From assembly GCA_001179505.1 (NCBI GenBank), contig CDMY01000331.1, positions 1 through 28,952 on the forward strand: DNA of 28,952 nucleotides, in the 5' to 3' direction. This document shows, piece by piece, positions 1 through 10,500 of this stretch (positions are counted from its first letter, which is position 1; every line of letters begins with the position of its first letter). A program made the translations under genes and the position numbers. Below the pieces are notes generated by a model. The model made no database searches and was not told the origin of the DNA. It saw only the letters and a program-made list of their open reading frames with translations. Origin of the DNA: Vitrella brassicaformis (taxonomy: Eukaryota > Sar > Vitrellaceae).

Positions 1-681
1 ACATCCTTGGGCTCCCGCACCCATCCAAGGACCGATTGACGCACCCATTCTAGAACCGATTGAATGAATGACAAAGCAGACGCCTTTTAGTCGTTTTGAG
101 CTATTTTGAGCTATTTTGAGCGACTCAGAGTCTGAGCGAGACAGAAAGGCGCTGGAAATGGGTGGATCACCTCTGTAGACCGTATAAGCGGGCCAGACGC
201 GTAAGTGCTGTGTCTCTCGCAAAAAGGGGAGATCGAGCTCTTCACCAACTTGCGGTCACTTTGAGCAATGAAAGGTCGGCCCATATGGCTGATTTGAGTC
301 TGTTTGTGAGGCGATGGTCTGTGTATGCGATTCGTTTTGCCTGCGTGTACAGAGAGGATGGGCTGGGCTAATTGCTTCATGGAAATGCGGTGATTGCTCC
401 AACCGACTGCTCCAACCCATTGATTGACCTGCCCCTCCGCCCACCCCCAACCCATACACCGCACATGCCGCTATGACTCGTCCGTCATGCACATTCGTTT
501 GCCCCATATATACCATTACAAAACCCCAACAGCCACCACCCACCCACTGTCTGCACACACCCGGCATCGCGACCCCGACCTGCACACACAAACACCCACA
601 GCCATGCATGCATGCATGCGTGAGTGAGCGACTGAGTGAGTGAGTGGCTTGTATGCGCCGACCTCCGTTGGTCCGTCGACA
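1..681. other. Gene-free left edge with short repeats
   Basis: No supportable gene was found here. The stretch lies 3' of the minus-strand SAS4 gene, whose stop codon is at 682-684, and probably contains its 3' UTR. Visible structure is limited to a short tandem repeat of the type ttttgagcta around 95-122, a (GCAT)n run around 603-620, and a GAGT-type run at about 622-645. Short open frames on both strands lack coding character. The next gene to the left cannot be seen. Confidence 0.5.
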
Positions 682-3600
682 TCATCCTGCGTGTTGGTTG
701 TTGGTGCGTTTGGTGACGTATTCGATCACCTCGCTGCCGTCGTGGTGGATGCGCTTCAGGGTCCCGTTGCTGAAGACGATGCTCTTGGCGCCGCTCGGGT
801 AGTGACGCTCCAGCTGGCCTGTGGGGAACCTGTTGACAGTGGCATCAAGAGTGCACATGTCTGTCTCTGTCTGTCTGTCTGTGGGTGGTGTACTTGAAGA
901 ACTGTTCCTGTGAGGGCAGAGTGCACTGGTAAGAATCGGTGGCCTTGTAATAATACGACTGAGCCATTCAGACAGTCAGACAGACAGACAGACAGGTCAT
1001 AAGAGACACACAAACACGGCAGATGGATGGATTGATCCCTCCTCCACTTTGTGTATATGTGTGTGCATTGGGTCCGTACCACAGCGCCATCGCCTTTGAG
1101 GACCTTCCTGTCTCCGTTGGTGAAGAAGACCGACGTCGCTCCGTCAGGCCACTGCACACACAACACAACACAACACGATCAGGAGAACAAACACATTTCC
1201 CCCCTCCCCCGGCCACCCCCCAACACACCTACCATGATCTTCCTCAGCCCGTTGGCGTAGTGCACCTCTTTCCTATCATCGGCATACACCCGTTCCCATC
1301 GGTTGCCCGCCTGCTTCTCCCCCGTCGGCTGGGGCAGGACCGCCTGAGCGCGCTCCGTCCTTCGCCGCATGGCGTCGAAATCCTCCTCGAACCGGAAGCG
1401 CATCAGCTCAGCGAAGTCCTCCTGGCCCGGCTGCAGCTCGTAGCCGCCTATCACCACTGGCAATGGCAGCGACCCAGGAGCCCCACCACTCACAGAGAGA
1501 CCCCCAGATTGGTTCTTGGGCGGTGCTGTGGTGGTGGCGATGATGGTTGGAGGGACGTCCCGCTGCTGCTGCTGCTGGGGCTGGTGTGTTGGCTTCTGGT
1601 CCATGAGCTTGGAGAGGTTGAGCGGTGGGGTGGGCTTGCCCCTCTCCCTCTCCCTCTCCCTCTCCCTCTCGTGTTGCTGCTGGTGTTGCTGCTGGATGTC
1701 TGTGGTAGACGTGACGAGACGGGAGCCGTAGAGAGACGCTGACAGGGCCAGGTCCCCAGTAGTGGTGGAGGTGGGCAGGGAGGCCTTCATGTTGGGGTCA
1801 TACTGGGGCGGTCCTGGTGCGGGCGCCACTCCCTCTCTCACCAACAACCTCTGCTGCTGCTGGGGGGGTGCTGGTGGCGGTGGCTGCTGTGGTGCCTTCT
1901 TGATTCGGGTGTCGCGCTGGGGCGACATGACGGATCCCGCACAGGACCACTCGTCGATCTCGCCATAGTCCCAGAAGTCCTCCCCCTCCCCCATCTCATC
2001 TCTCGTGGGCCTCCTGCTGCCAGCTGTGCCCTCAGAGGTCTTTGGCCTCTGCTGGGGGATGGCTGGGAGGGCTGTGGTGGCTGTGGTGGTGTGCTGCTTT
2101 GCTCCTGTTGCTGTTGCTGCCTTGTGTGGGGAGATTGTCGTGGTCGTGTGGGCGGTGGAGATGTCCTTGGATGGCCACCCCCGAGACGCACGACGGTCAG
2201 CAGGGGTGGGGGCGCGGGACGAGCCGACGGTGGTCGAGCTCCCTGAGACAACAAAGAACACACAACAGAGAACATACGTATGCGCCATCCCTCCCCCCCT
2301 CTCTGATTCAGTGACCTTTGGTGAGTCTCATGCTGCTCATATTGGGCGGGGGCGTGACGGACCGCATCGCACGCCGACCGCCAAGCTGCTGCTGCTGCTG
2401 GTCGGGGGCAGAGGGGAGGCGCACGCTGGCCGCCGAGCCGCGGAGAGACCTGGTGTTGATGGGGGGCTGCTGCTGGGCTGCAATCAACACGGAAGGGGCA
2501 AGAAATGGATGCTGATGGGTTGAGGGGACTTAGGTGCTGTACCTGATCGCTCCTGCTCTAGTGTGAGTTTCTCGAGGACCTTGACCTCCTCCTTCAGATT
2601 GGCGTTCTCCTTGGCCAACGCCTCGTTCTGACACACACAGATCGACAGAGAAATGGATGGATGTGGCTGGGTGTGATGTGGTGCGATACGTGCGACTGAC
2701 TGACCTGTCTCTGCAGCCTCTGCTGGTTGATCTTGGCCGTGCGCTTCTCCCTCTCTAATTCTTCCTGCCGACAACAGAGAGGCGCACGTGTGTGTAGGGG
2801 GGACGAGTGTGGATGGATGGATACCTGCAGCTGTTTGACATGGGTCTCGAGTTTTGCGATCTGTTCAGCGGCCTTGTTGTGCGTCCCCACCGACACGCGA
2901 TGCTTCTCGCGCTCACCTACACCACACACACATGGACATGGGTGACTGCATATGGTGACATATCGGGTGGCATTGTGTGGTCCTGTATGTCCTCACCCTC
3001 TATGCGTTTCTTCTCCTTGATCAGACGTTTCCTCTCCTCGGTGAGCTCCTTGTGCAGCGCCTCACGCATCTGCTCTATCTCACGCTCACTGCGTGCTGAA
3101 GACAGACAGACAGACAGAGAGAAAGAGAGAGAGAAATTGGTCGTGCATGTGTGTGGCCGTGCGAGGTCCGCGTGTGCTCACATACCCTTCTCTCTTTCTA
3201 TATCCTTGAGGGTCTCCTCGTGCTGCTCTTTGAGCCGCATGTTCTCGGCCCTCTCGCGCGCTACCTCAGCGTTGCGACGCTCCAACCTGACACGGGTGCC
3301 ACAAAGCGTGTGAACGAATCATTGGGCGTCACGCCTGGTATCCCTCCCTCCCTCCCTCCCTGACTCACAGCGGCAGCATCTCCTGGACCTTCTCAAAGTA
3401 CTCCTTCAACCGCGGGTCGTCACTCACACTCACAACACCACTAGAAGCGCCTTTCTCACCAGCACCACCGCCACCAGCACCAGAAGCAGCCTCCCTCCCT
3501 CTCTCCTTCTCCCCCGCTGCCGTCTGCTTGAAGAACCGCTGCTGTATCAGCTCAGACACAGGCGCGCTGTCCAGGTCCATCTGTGGCGGGGCTGCCATGG

Positions 3601-5690
3601 GGTGTGTCGGCTCCGGCATGGGCCCTCTCAGCGGGGATGTGTCCCACGGCACGTCGTCGCCAAACTCGTTGCTGGCATTTGTGGTGGTAGTGGTGGTCTT
3701 GGGTGGCATGTGGAGGGAGCTGTAGGTTGCACGTGCCGCTGTCTCGGTGATGGTGGTGTCTTCTGTGGCCGATGCGGCGGCGATGCGAGATGCGAACGAC
3801 TCGGCTGCCGGTGGTGCTGCCTTGGCACCGGTGGGCTGCGCAGCAGGGACACTCTTATGCGATGATGGGGGCAGCAACTTCATGCGTGCGGGGCCTGCAG
3901 ACAGGAGGGAGGGAGGGAAGGAACAAAGACACATACAGAGACAGAGACTCGTGTGGATGATGTGTTTGTTGTGCGTATCGTACTCGAGCTGGTGAGCAAG
4001 AGTCTGCCAGTGGGTTGCCTCTTGGGCTCGGGCGGCGGGATGACCGTCCGCTTCATCCGCGCACCCTTCTTGAGGAAGGAGAACCGCCGCTGCGGCCTCA
4101 ACTCATCGCCGCCGCCCATCCCCCCACCCCCACCCCCACCGCCACCCTCTCCCCCACTCTCCTTCTCTTTCTGAGATCGTTTGGCCCACCCGGCCGCCTC
4201 GAGCGACGCTCCCGTGATCTCTAACGGCTCGTACTTGTCCGCTGCCGATGCTGCTGGGCCATGGGGAGGGGGAGGGGGAGGGGGAGGGGGAGAGCCACCG
4301 CCCTCGGCCTTGTGCAAGAAGGCCTCGACGAACCGGTCTGTGTCGGTGTTGCCACTGGTGTTGTTGGGCGCGTTGTGGACGGAGTGGGAGTGGTGAGAGT
4401 GGGAGAGCGACTCGGGCACCTCTGAGTCGACTGTCCACCTGCGGTGCAGCGCCTCACTGATGCTGCTATCGGGCTGCAGTTGCGCGTCACGCCTGTGCAC
4501 CCGGCTCCCAGGACTGTTGCTGTCGATGTCTATGCGGGAGGGGGGGAGGGGTGGGCCTGGCCCCGGTGGGGCTGGTGGGGGTTGTGTGTGTCGGGCGTCG
4601 AGGGGAGGGGTGTCTGGCCAGCCCCCGATGGACGCCACTGAGTTGGACATTGACAAAGGGTCCCTATCACCGTCCTCAAACCTGACAGGACATCGACAGA
4701 GAGGAAGCTCGCTCATTTCCTTCCTTCGCTTTCTGCCCCCTCTGTACACACATACCATTTGCGCTGTTGTGCGTGGCTCCTGAGGAAGGTGGACTTGCTG
4801 TCCAGCTCCCTCTCGCACCCTTCCCCACCCCCACCCCCAACGGGCGGGCTGTACTCACGCCCTCGTCCGCCATCCATCATGCCATCCCCCAGACCACTCC
4901 CCTCTAGCGCCTCCTCTATCTCCTCATCCACCTCAGATGCCTCCACAGGCCTGCAGGCATTGCATCCCATTGCACCGAACCACAGGAGCACGAGAGATGT
5001 GCACATGTGTGGGGGTGTTGTGTGGCCATTTTGGTTCGTTTGGTCGACCTGGCAGCAGCAGCTGCAGCGGGCCCTTTGGTGGTGACGGTGAAGTGTAAAG
5101 GGTGATGGTGATCACGGCGAGGCTCATCGACCATGACCGGCCTACTCGATGACACGACAGGTGGCCCCGCCAAGATCATACCGCTGCTGCCAACCTGACC
5201 ATCCATCCATCCACAGTAACACAGGAACCATTCCAGAGAGAACTGCAGTCCATTCCACTGCGTTGCGTGCATAGGTAGGTATGGATGTAGCATGTACCTG
5301 GCCGTGATGCATATGGGCGCCTTTGCCATCTCCCCTGACAGCACCCAGCGCCGCCTGCACCTGCTGCCGAGAATCCATTATCCCTATGCCGCCCCCTCCC
5401 TCACCCACACAGCCGCCACCACCAGCACCATCGTCAGGATCATTCTCATCGTCCATGGCCATCGCGCCGCTGCCACGCAATATCTCCGCTATCGTGTCAC
5501 GGTGCCGTGATGGCGCGGGCTGCAACTCCGGCGGCTGCAGCTGGCGCCCCGCCTGTGCAGGTTGTCTGTTGAGTACGCTGAAAGGGGATGATGCGTCCAT
5601 GGTGGGGAAGGGATGGTCATCCTCATCATAGTCAGAATCCTCCTCCGCGTCGGCGTATTTGACGTAGCGCGATGACTGCTGCGACGCCAT
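682..5690 (-). CDS. SAS4: SAS-4/CPAP (CENPJ)-like centriole assembly protein with C-terminal Tcp10_C G-box domain
   Basis: The spliced product is about 1283 aa. Exons in transcription order: 5690-5298, 5194-5049, 4950-4756, 4681-3984, 3894-3369, 3286-3186, 3095-2997, 2916-2825, 2764-2705, 2627-2543, 2477-2316, 2242-1233, 1151-1080, 958-894, 829-682. The last ~120 residues form G-box beta repeats: YADDRKEVHYANGLRK, WPDGATSVFFTNGDRK, FPTGQLERHYPSGAKS and FSNGTLKRIHHDGSEV. This is the Tcp10_C signature of CPAP/SAS-4, which binds STIL/Ana2 and sets centriole length. A charged coiled coil (about residues 650-800) precedes it. The N-terminal half is acidic and disordered; RRFSFLKKGARMKR near residue 445 resembles the FLKRGEG-like motif of CPAP tubulin-binding regions (weaker call). 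This is the CPAP domain order. The start is ATG 5690; an in-frame ATG at 5702 is an alternative. Disordered parts carry poly-Q, poly-P and (ER)n tracts encoded by microsatellites. The family call is strong; orthology to SAS-4 rather than another Tcp10_C protein is likely but unproven. Confidence 0.85.
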
Positions 5691-6008
5691 ATCAGCGCAC
5701 ACACAAAGGCTGGCTATCTAAAAAACCCCAGGAAAGCAGTTTCTTCAAGTGCGAGCTAAGAATGATCCGATCGCATTGCCGACAAATGCGCCCAGACACG
5801 CGATGGATGCACGGCGGTCGCCCAGCGCACACTTGATGTGATCCTTTTGCTGCGAGGGAAAAACGCATGCGATTGGGGTTTCTTGGGGGCGTCTTGGGCC
5901 GCGGCCAACACTGGGAGACCTCCAGTGCAGTCTCTTCGGCACTTTATCCTATTCGCCTTTCACCCATTCCAGCCCTTTCCTGAGCCTCCACTGGCAGTCA
6001 TCCCAATA
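5691..6008. promoter_or_regulatory. Shared upstream region of the divergent SAS4 and secreted-protein genes
   Basis: About 318 bp separate the SAS4 start codon (5690, minus) from the start of the secreted-protein gene (6009, plus), so both promoters must lie here or overlap it. I see no clear TATA box or other core element. The role is inferred from gene orientation only. Confidence 0.35.
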
Positions 6009-6729
6009 ATGACATTCCTCGTCATCCCTCTTGTCTCTCTCTCCGCCGCGGCCCATGCATGCGCGGGCCCGGGCCGCCTGTCGCATCAAGTGTCGCATCA
6101 GCTGTCGCCACGCCTTGCGTCCCTCATTCACACACGTGCCGGGCCGTGCATGGTCCAATTCACCCAGGATGCCGTGATGGGGAAAAACGCAGCGGTCCAG
6201 CACACCAAGACCGAAAAGAAAGAAGGACAAGGACATACAGTTCAGTCAGTCGAGTTCAGCGGCGATGAACAGGGGTCGTACTATTACTACGCGACGAAAT
6301 ACGACAACAAATTGAGCACTTGCAAGGCGTCTGAGACTTGCGTCATCACGGAGATGAAGCTCAGGGACGGCCTCGGCGAGGGCACACGCGCAGCTTCAGC
6401 CGATGAGGCAAAGGAGTGCAAGGGCGGTGCCTACAGGTTCGGCAAGCCCGGCGGGCCCGTCGAGGGAGGCGGTCGGTTCTGCTGGTCTTCCAAAGGAAAA
6501 GGAGTGGTAATATGCTGAGATGGTGTACCCAATCTTGTTGGCGTGCGTGCGTGTGTGTCTCCATATGCATCAGAAACTCACGGCGCCCAAATCCTTTGAT
6601 GACTTCAAGTGGACCGAGGGTGAGCTGCATGCCAGCACCGCGACCCCCAAGAAATCGGGACGCAACTACTTTGTCCTGCCGGGCGCCGGGCAATGGGCCA
6701 CACACTTCGGAACAACTGCCGCGAAGTAA
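6009..6729 (+). CDS. Small secreted cysteine-containing protein, unknown family
   Basis: Two exons, 6009-6506 and 6574-6729, give 217 aa. The start at 6009 yields a convincing signal peptide, MTFLVIPLVSLSAAAHA, with likely cleavage before CAG. An in-frame ATG at 5838 would bury this hydrophobic segment, so I reject it. The mature part is hydrophilic, with a YYYYATKYDNK patch and six cysteines (in ACAG, GPCM, STCK, ETCV, KECK and RFCW), enough for three disulfides. The intron is GT-AG, phase 0, and the reading frame resumes with KLTAPKSFDDFKWTEGEL. I recognise no domain. The stop TAA at 6727-6729 sits inside a perfect donor (GTAAGT at 6726). Splicing to the acceptor at 6831-6832 would recreate the same C-terminal lysine followed by TGA at 6834-6836. 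The function is unknown; secretion or entry into the endomembrane system is inferred from the leader. Confidence 0.7.
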
Positions 6730-6832
6730 GTGAATGATGCATGTATGCATGGTGGGCGGGTGGGTGGGTGGGTATTGTGTTCGTGCATGACATGATGGAT
6801 GCACTTGTCTTGTGTGTGTGTCTCCCATTCAG

Positions 6833-7513
6833 ATGACAAAACTTGAACGAGAAGGAGTGACGAGAAGCCCCAGCTGACCCACAAGCTCGAAGGAGGGGGG
6901 AGAGAGAGAGAGAGAGAGAGAGAGGGGAAAGAAAGAGAGAGAGAGAGAGAGAGAGAGGGGTCGAGAGCGCGTCCGTATGGTGAGCGTGCATGTATGTGTG
7001 TGTGTGTATCGGTGGGAACATTCAGTCAGGGGGAATCCGACAAAACCTTTGGATGTACGCGAACGCATGCAGCGAGCAGCTGTGTCACCACGTGCACACA
7101 TTAAGAGAGAAAGAGATACGGGCGGACGGAGACAAGGATGGAATAAATGCGGGCAAGACACCCACCCGTATGGACGCACGGGTCGCACGCATGAAGACAA
7201 AACGAACAAAACGCAGACATGAGCGGCAGATTCCGCACTTCCATCCATCCAATCCCGGTCCATCCATCCACACGCAGGAGCGGGTCACGTCACGTCACGT
7301 CCCGTCACGCGTCCGTCCGTCCGTCCATCGTGTGTCGCCTCGCCTTGATACATCAAGGGCAGATTAGATTCATACATATAATATATACATACATACATAC
7401 ATTTCTATCTCAGTTGAAGTGAAACGCCACTTTACAGAATGAACACCGATCCCACCCCACACCCTTTCCCCCCACAATCTCGGTCCATCGCATAACTACG
7501 TCCGTCACAGCAG
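6833..7513. other. Intergenic low-complexity spacer between converging genes
   Basis: This stretch separates the 3' ends of the secreted-protein gene (plus) and the ARM/RING gene (minus), so it should hold both 3' UTRs. It contains a GA-dinucleotide tract (6901-6960), GTCAC repeats near 7285-7305, CGTC repeats near 7310-7326 and TACA repeats near 7387-7402. No open frame has coding character. Confidence 0.55.
6901..6960. repeat. GA dinucleotide tract
   Basis: About 60 bp of nearly pure (GA)n, interrupted once by ggggaaagaa, just downstream of the secreted-protein gene. It is a simple microsatellite with no sign of a mobile element. Confidence 0.9.
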
Positions 7514-10500
7514 TCATTTGAACGGTCTGGCCACCCACTTGATGCAATCGTCCACGAAACCGGCGAACTCCACCTTGGCCTTGCAGTGCTCGCACGTGTA
7601 CTCGGGCTCGTCCAGCAGCTTCACCAGCGAGATCTGCTTGTCCTGGCTGAGGTTCTCGTTCTGTCTCCTCGCGGCCTCCTTCTCCTCGCGACGGCGGTCG
7701 TTCTCCGCCTTCACTCGGCTGAGCTCCCGCTGCCAGGCGGCCTTGCGGTCCTCATAGCAGTGGGGACACACACGCATGTGTCTGCAGGGGACGTACATGA
7801 TCGACGCAACGCCATGCTCGCCATAGCAGATGTCGCAGTCGTCATGATCCTCTCCCTCTTGCTGCTTAGCTGATGGCTGCAGCTGCTGCTGCTGCTGCTG
7901 CTGGACAGTCATCTCGGCAAGCCTGAAAAGTAATAGAGGTCATCAAATGAGACATGAGACGCCCCGCTGGTGACCCCTCCCTGCCTGTCTTCGATTGCTG
8001 GCTGACTTGCGCCGGGCGTCTTGCAGCTGACGTGTCAGCGTCTCCTCTGTCTCCTTGGCCTGCACGTCCCGCTGCCGGGCCTCACGCTGAGTCTGCTCCA
8101 GCTGCCGACATAGCTGATCCACCAAATGCTCACTCTCCGATGCGGTGGCGGCGTGTGAGCTGCTGGTGGCCAAGGGGGACGGCCGATGGCACTCAGGTGG
8201 GGGCTGGGGTGGCCCACTCATGTGACTGCGGCTCGTCGATGCGGCCGTCGATGGGCCGCTGAGTGGTCCAGTCGGGTTGGAGGGAGGGAGAGGGGGATGG
8301 GGTGGTCGGGGTGCGAAGCCCAGTGCAGCAGAGAGGGCCATGGACGGCGGCACAGCTGCCGTTGGAACTAGAGGGGGCGGACCGCTGACAGACACAGAAG
8401 ATACATACAGATGACACAACACGGCATGGTGGCAGCCAGGTCTTGGCTTGCATATCATATGCCCCTGAGTGTACTGTACATACGCGTGTACCGGTGTGGG
8501 TGTGGGCGTGGGTGTGGGTTGGTCAGTATGGGGATCATGCCCAGCCCACGGCCAGCGGGGGGCTTTCTACAGACACTAGATAGACAGAGAAGGAAGGAGG
8601 AAGATCACATCACGCACATCCATCATATAGACGCGTGAAGCAGCCAAGTACTCATGTGTACGTGTTGGCCTACTTGAACGCCTTGTATTGCCGTGTGGGT
8701 GGCGGCGGCGGCTGGTGTTGGTGGTGTTGGTGCTGATGCTCCTTGTCTTTCCTCTTGTGTTTCTTGCGCCTGCCGACGGGTAAGAACTCTCCATCGCTCT
8801 CCTGACGATCAACAGGCGAGCTGATGATGTCACACAGACAGGGGTGAGAAACAGTAGAGTGCAATGAGGCGGTTTCAGCTGTGTGCAACGAGAGTGGTTG
8901 CTTACGGTTGGGGGTCGGCAGATGAGGCGGATGGCGGCTGCTCAGATGTATCGCTGCTGACGGCACCAGTGGCCACACTGTGATTGCAATGAATGACACA
9001 CAGAAGCGGCACATGCACATCTATCTGTGTTGTGCGTGCACGTCCATGCGTACTCAGTCGACTCGCCGGCGTCCACCCCCTGGTCAGAGCGCTCCTCAGC
9101 CACAGCCTCCTCAGCCACAGCCTCCTCAGCCTTAGCCCCAGCGCTGCTATCAACACACCTGACGCGCACAAGCAAACCAACCTGTAGGCTTCTGCAAAAG
9201 CCCCTGCCTGCATCTTTGTGTGCATGAATGCACTCACGCGGCAGTGGCGAGGATCGGTGCCGTATGTTTCTTTTTGCCCCTTTTGCCCTTGGTTTCGCTC
9301 CCTTTGGCTTTGCTGTCCTTTGCCGCCTGGTCAGTCGCCACCAACTCCTCTAGAAAAGCCGTCGTCTTGTTGCTCTCCTCTCGCTCTATGCGGTTGAGGA
9401 AATCCAGAAGGCGGGCCAGCGGAGTGTCCGGCTCGTCCGCCCCCTCCCTACGTATGTGTGGTGGTGACCTGGTCATCCATAGAGAAGTAAGTGTTTTGAT
9501 GCTTGTGTCGTTCTTGTCACTACTGTCCGTCCGTCAGCCTGCTTACTGTTTGGATGTCTTGCCCTGGCTTCGGTTGAGTGCACGGAGCTTCTTGATGGTA
9601 GACAGCTGTAGTATCCGCTGAGTCATCTTGTTGTGTGGCGAGCTGGCACCCACGCGACTCTCGCCGTATCTGTATGTATCCAACCAACATGAGCGAGCCA
9701 TGCATGGGTGACATGGATTGGTGGTACAGACAGGTGTCCGTCTGCGTACTTGACTGTCATGGCCAGAATATCCTTGCACCCGTCCACCAAGGTGCCGGAT
9801 GCCGGTCAAGTACGTGCAGGGCCGGCCTCCCGACCATCCTGAGGTACCACGCAAGACAGACAATGCACTAGAAAAGGCCATCCCACTGTCCTCCATTCTT
9901 TAGGCGTTGAGTGACATGTACACGCCGTCAGCCAGGATCAGCGGCCACCCCGAGACCCCCATTTGCGCCCCACACATCGACCGGGGGCTGAGCGCAACCA
10001 CACCGAGACACTTCAAAGCTCCGCCACCTAGTGCATCCACTGGGGCAGCGGTAGGCCACACACACACAGACAGGCAGACAGAAATGAGAATGCACCCATC
10101 CNNNNNNNNNNNNNNNNNNNNNNNNNNNNNNNNNNNNNNNNNNNNNNNNNNNNNNNNNNNNNNNNNNNNNNNNNNNNNNNNNNNNNNNNNNNNNNNNNNN
10201 NNNNNNNNNNNNNNNNNNNNNNNNNNNNNNNNNNNNNNNNNNNNNNNNNNNNNNNNNNNNNNNNNNNNNNNNNNNNNNNNNNNNNNNNNNNNNNNNNNNN
10301 NNNNNNNNNNNNNNNNNNNNNNNNNNNNNNNNNNNNNNNNNNNNNNNNNNNNNNNNNNNNNNNNNNNNNNNNNNNNNNNNNNNNNNNNNNNNNNNNNNNN
10401 NGGCAAAATCGACATTGATGGCACGGATGTGTCGCCGTCCGGTCGCGGGCCGGCACCTGCGCCCACGACCGACGAACGGCTGGACTGGTTCAGGGGCGGG

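Noticed and set aside
162-371. 69-codon open frame on the plus strand at the left edge
   Set aside because: It has no splice partners, no recognisable motif and no codon bias; length is within chance expectation.
1023-1742. 239-codon open frame on the plus strand
   Set aside because: It crosses introns and exons of the SAS-4-like gene in antisense; poly-Leu stretches arise from the CTCTCC repeat.
5838-6008. Longer N-terminus for the secreted protein from ATG 5838
   Set aside because: It would place the signal-peptide-like hydrophobic stretch 57 residues inside the protein; the ATG at 6009 gives a standard leader.
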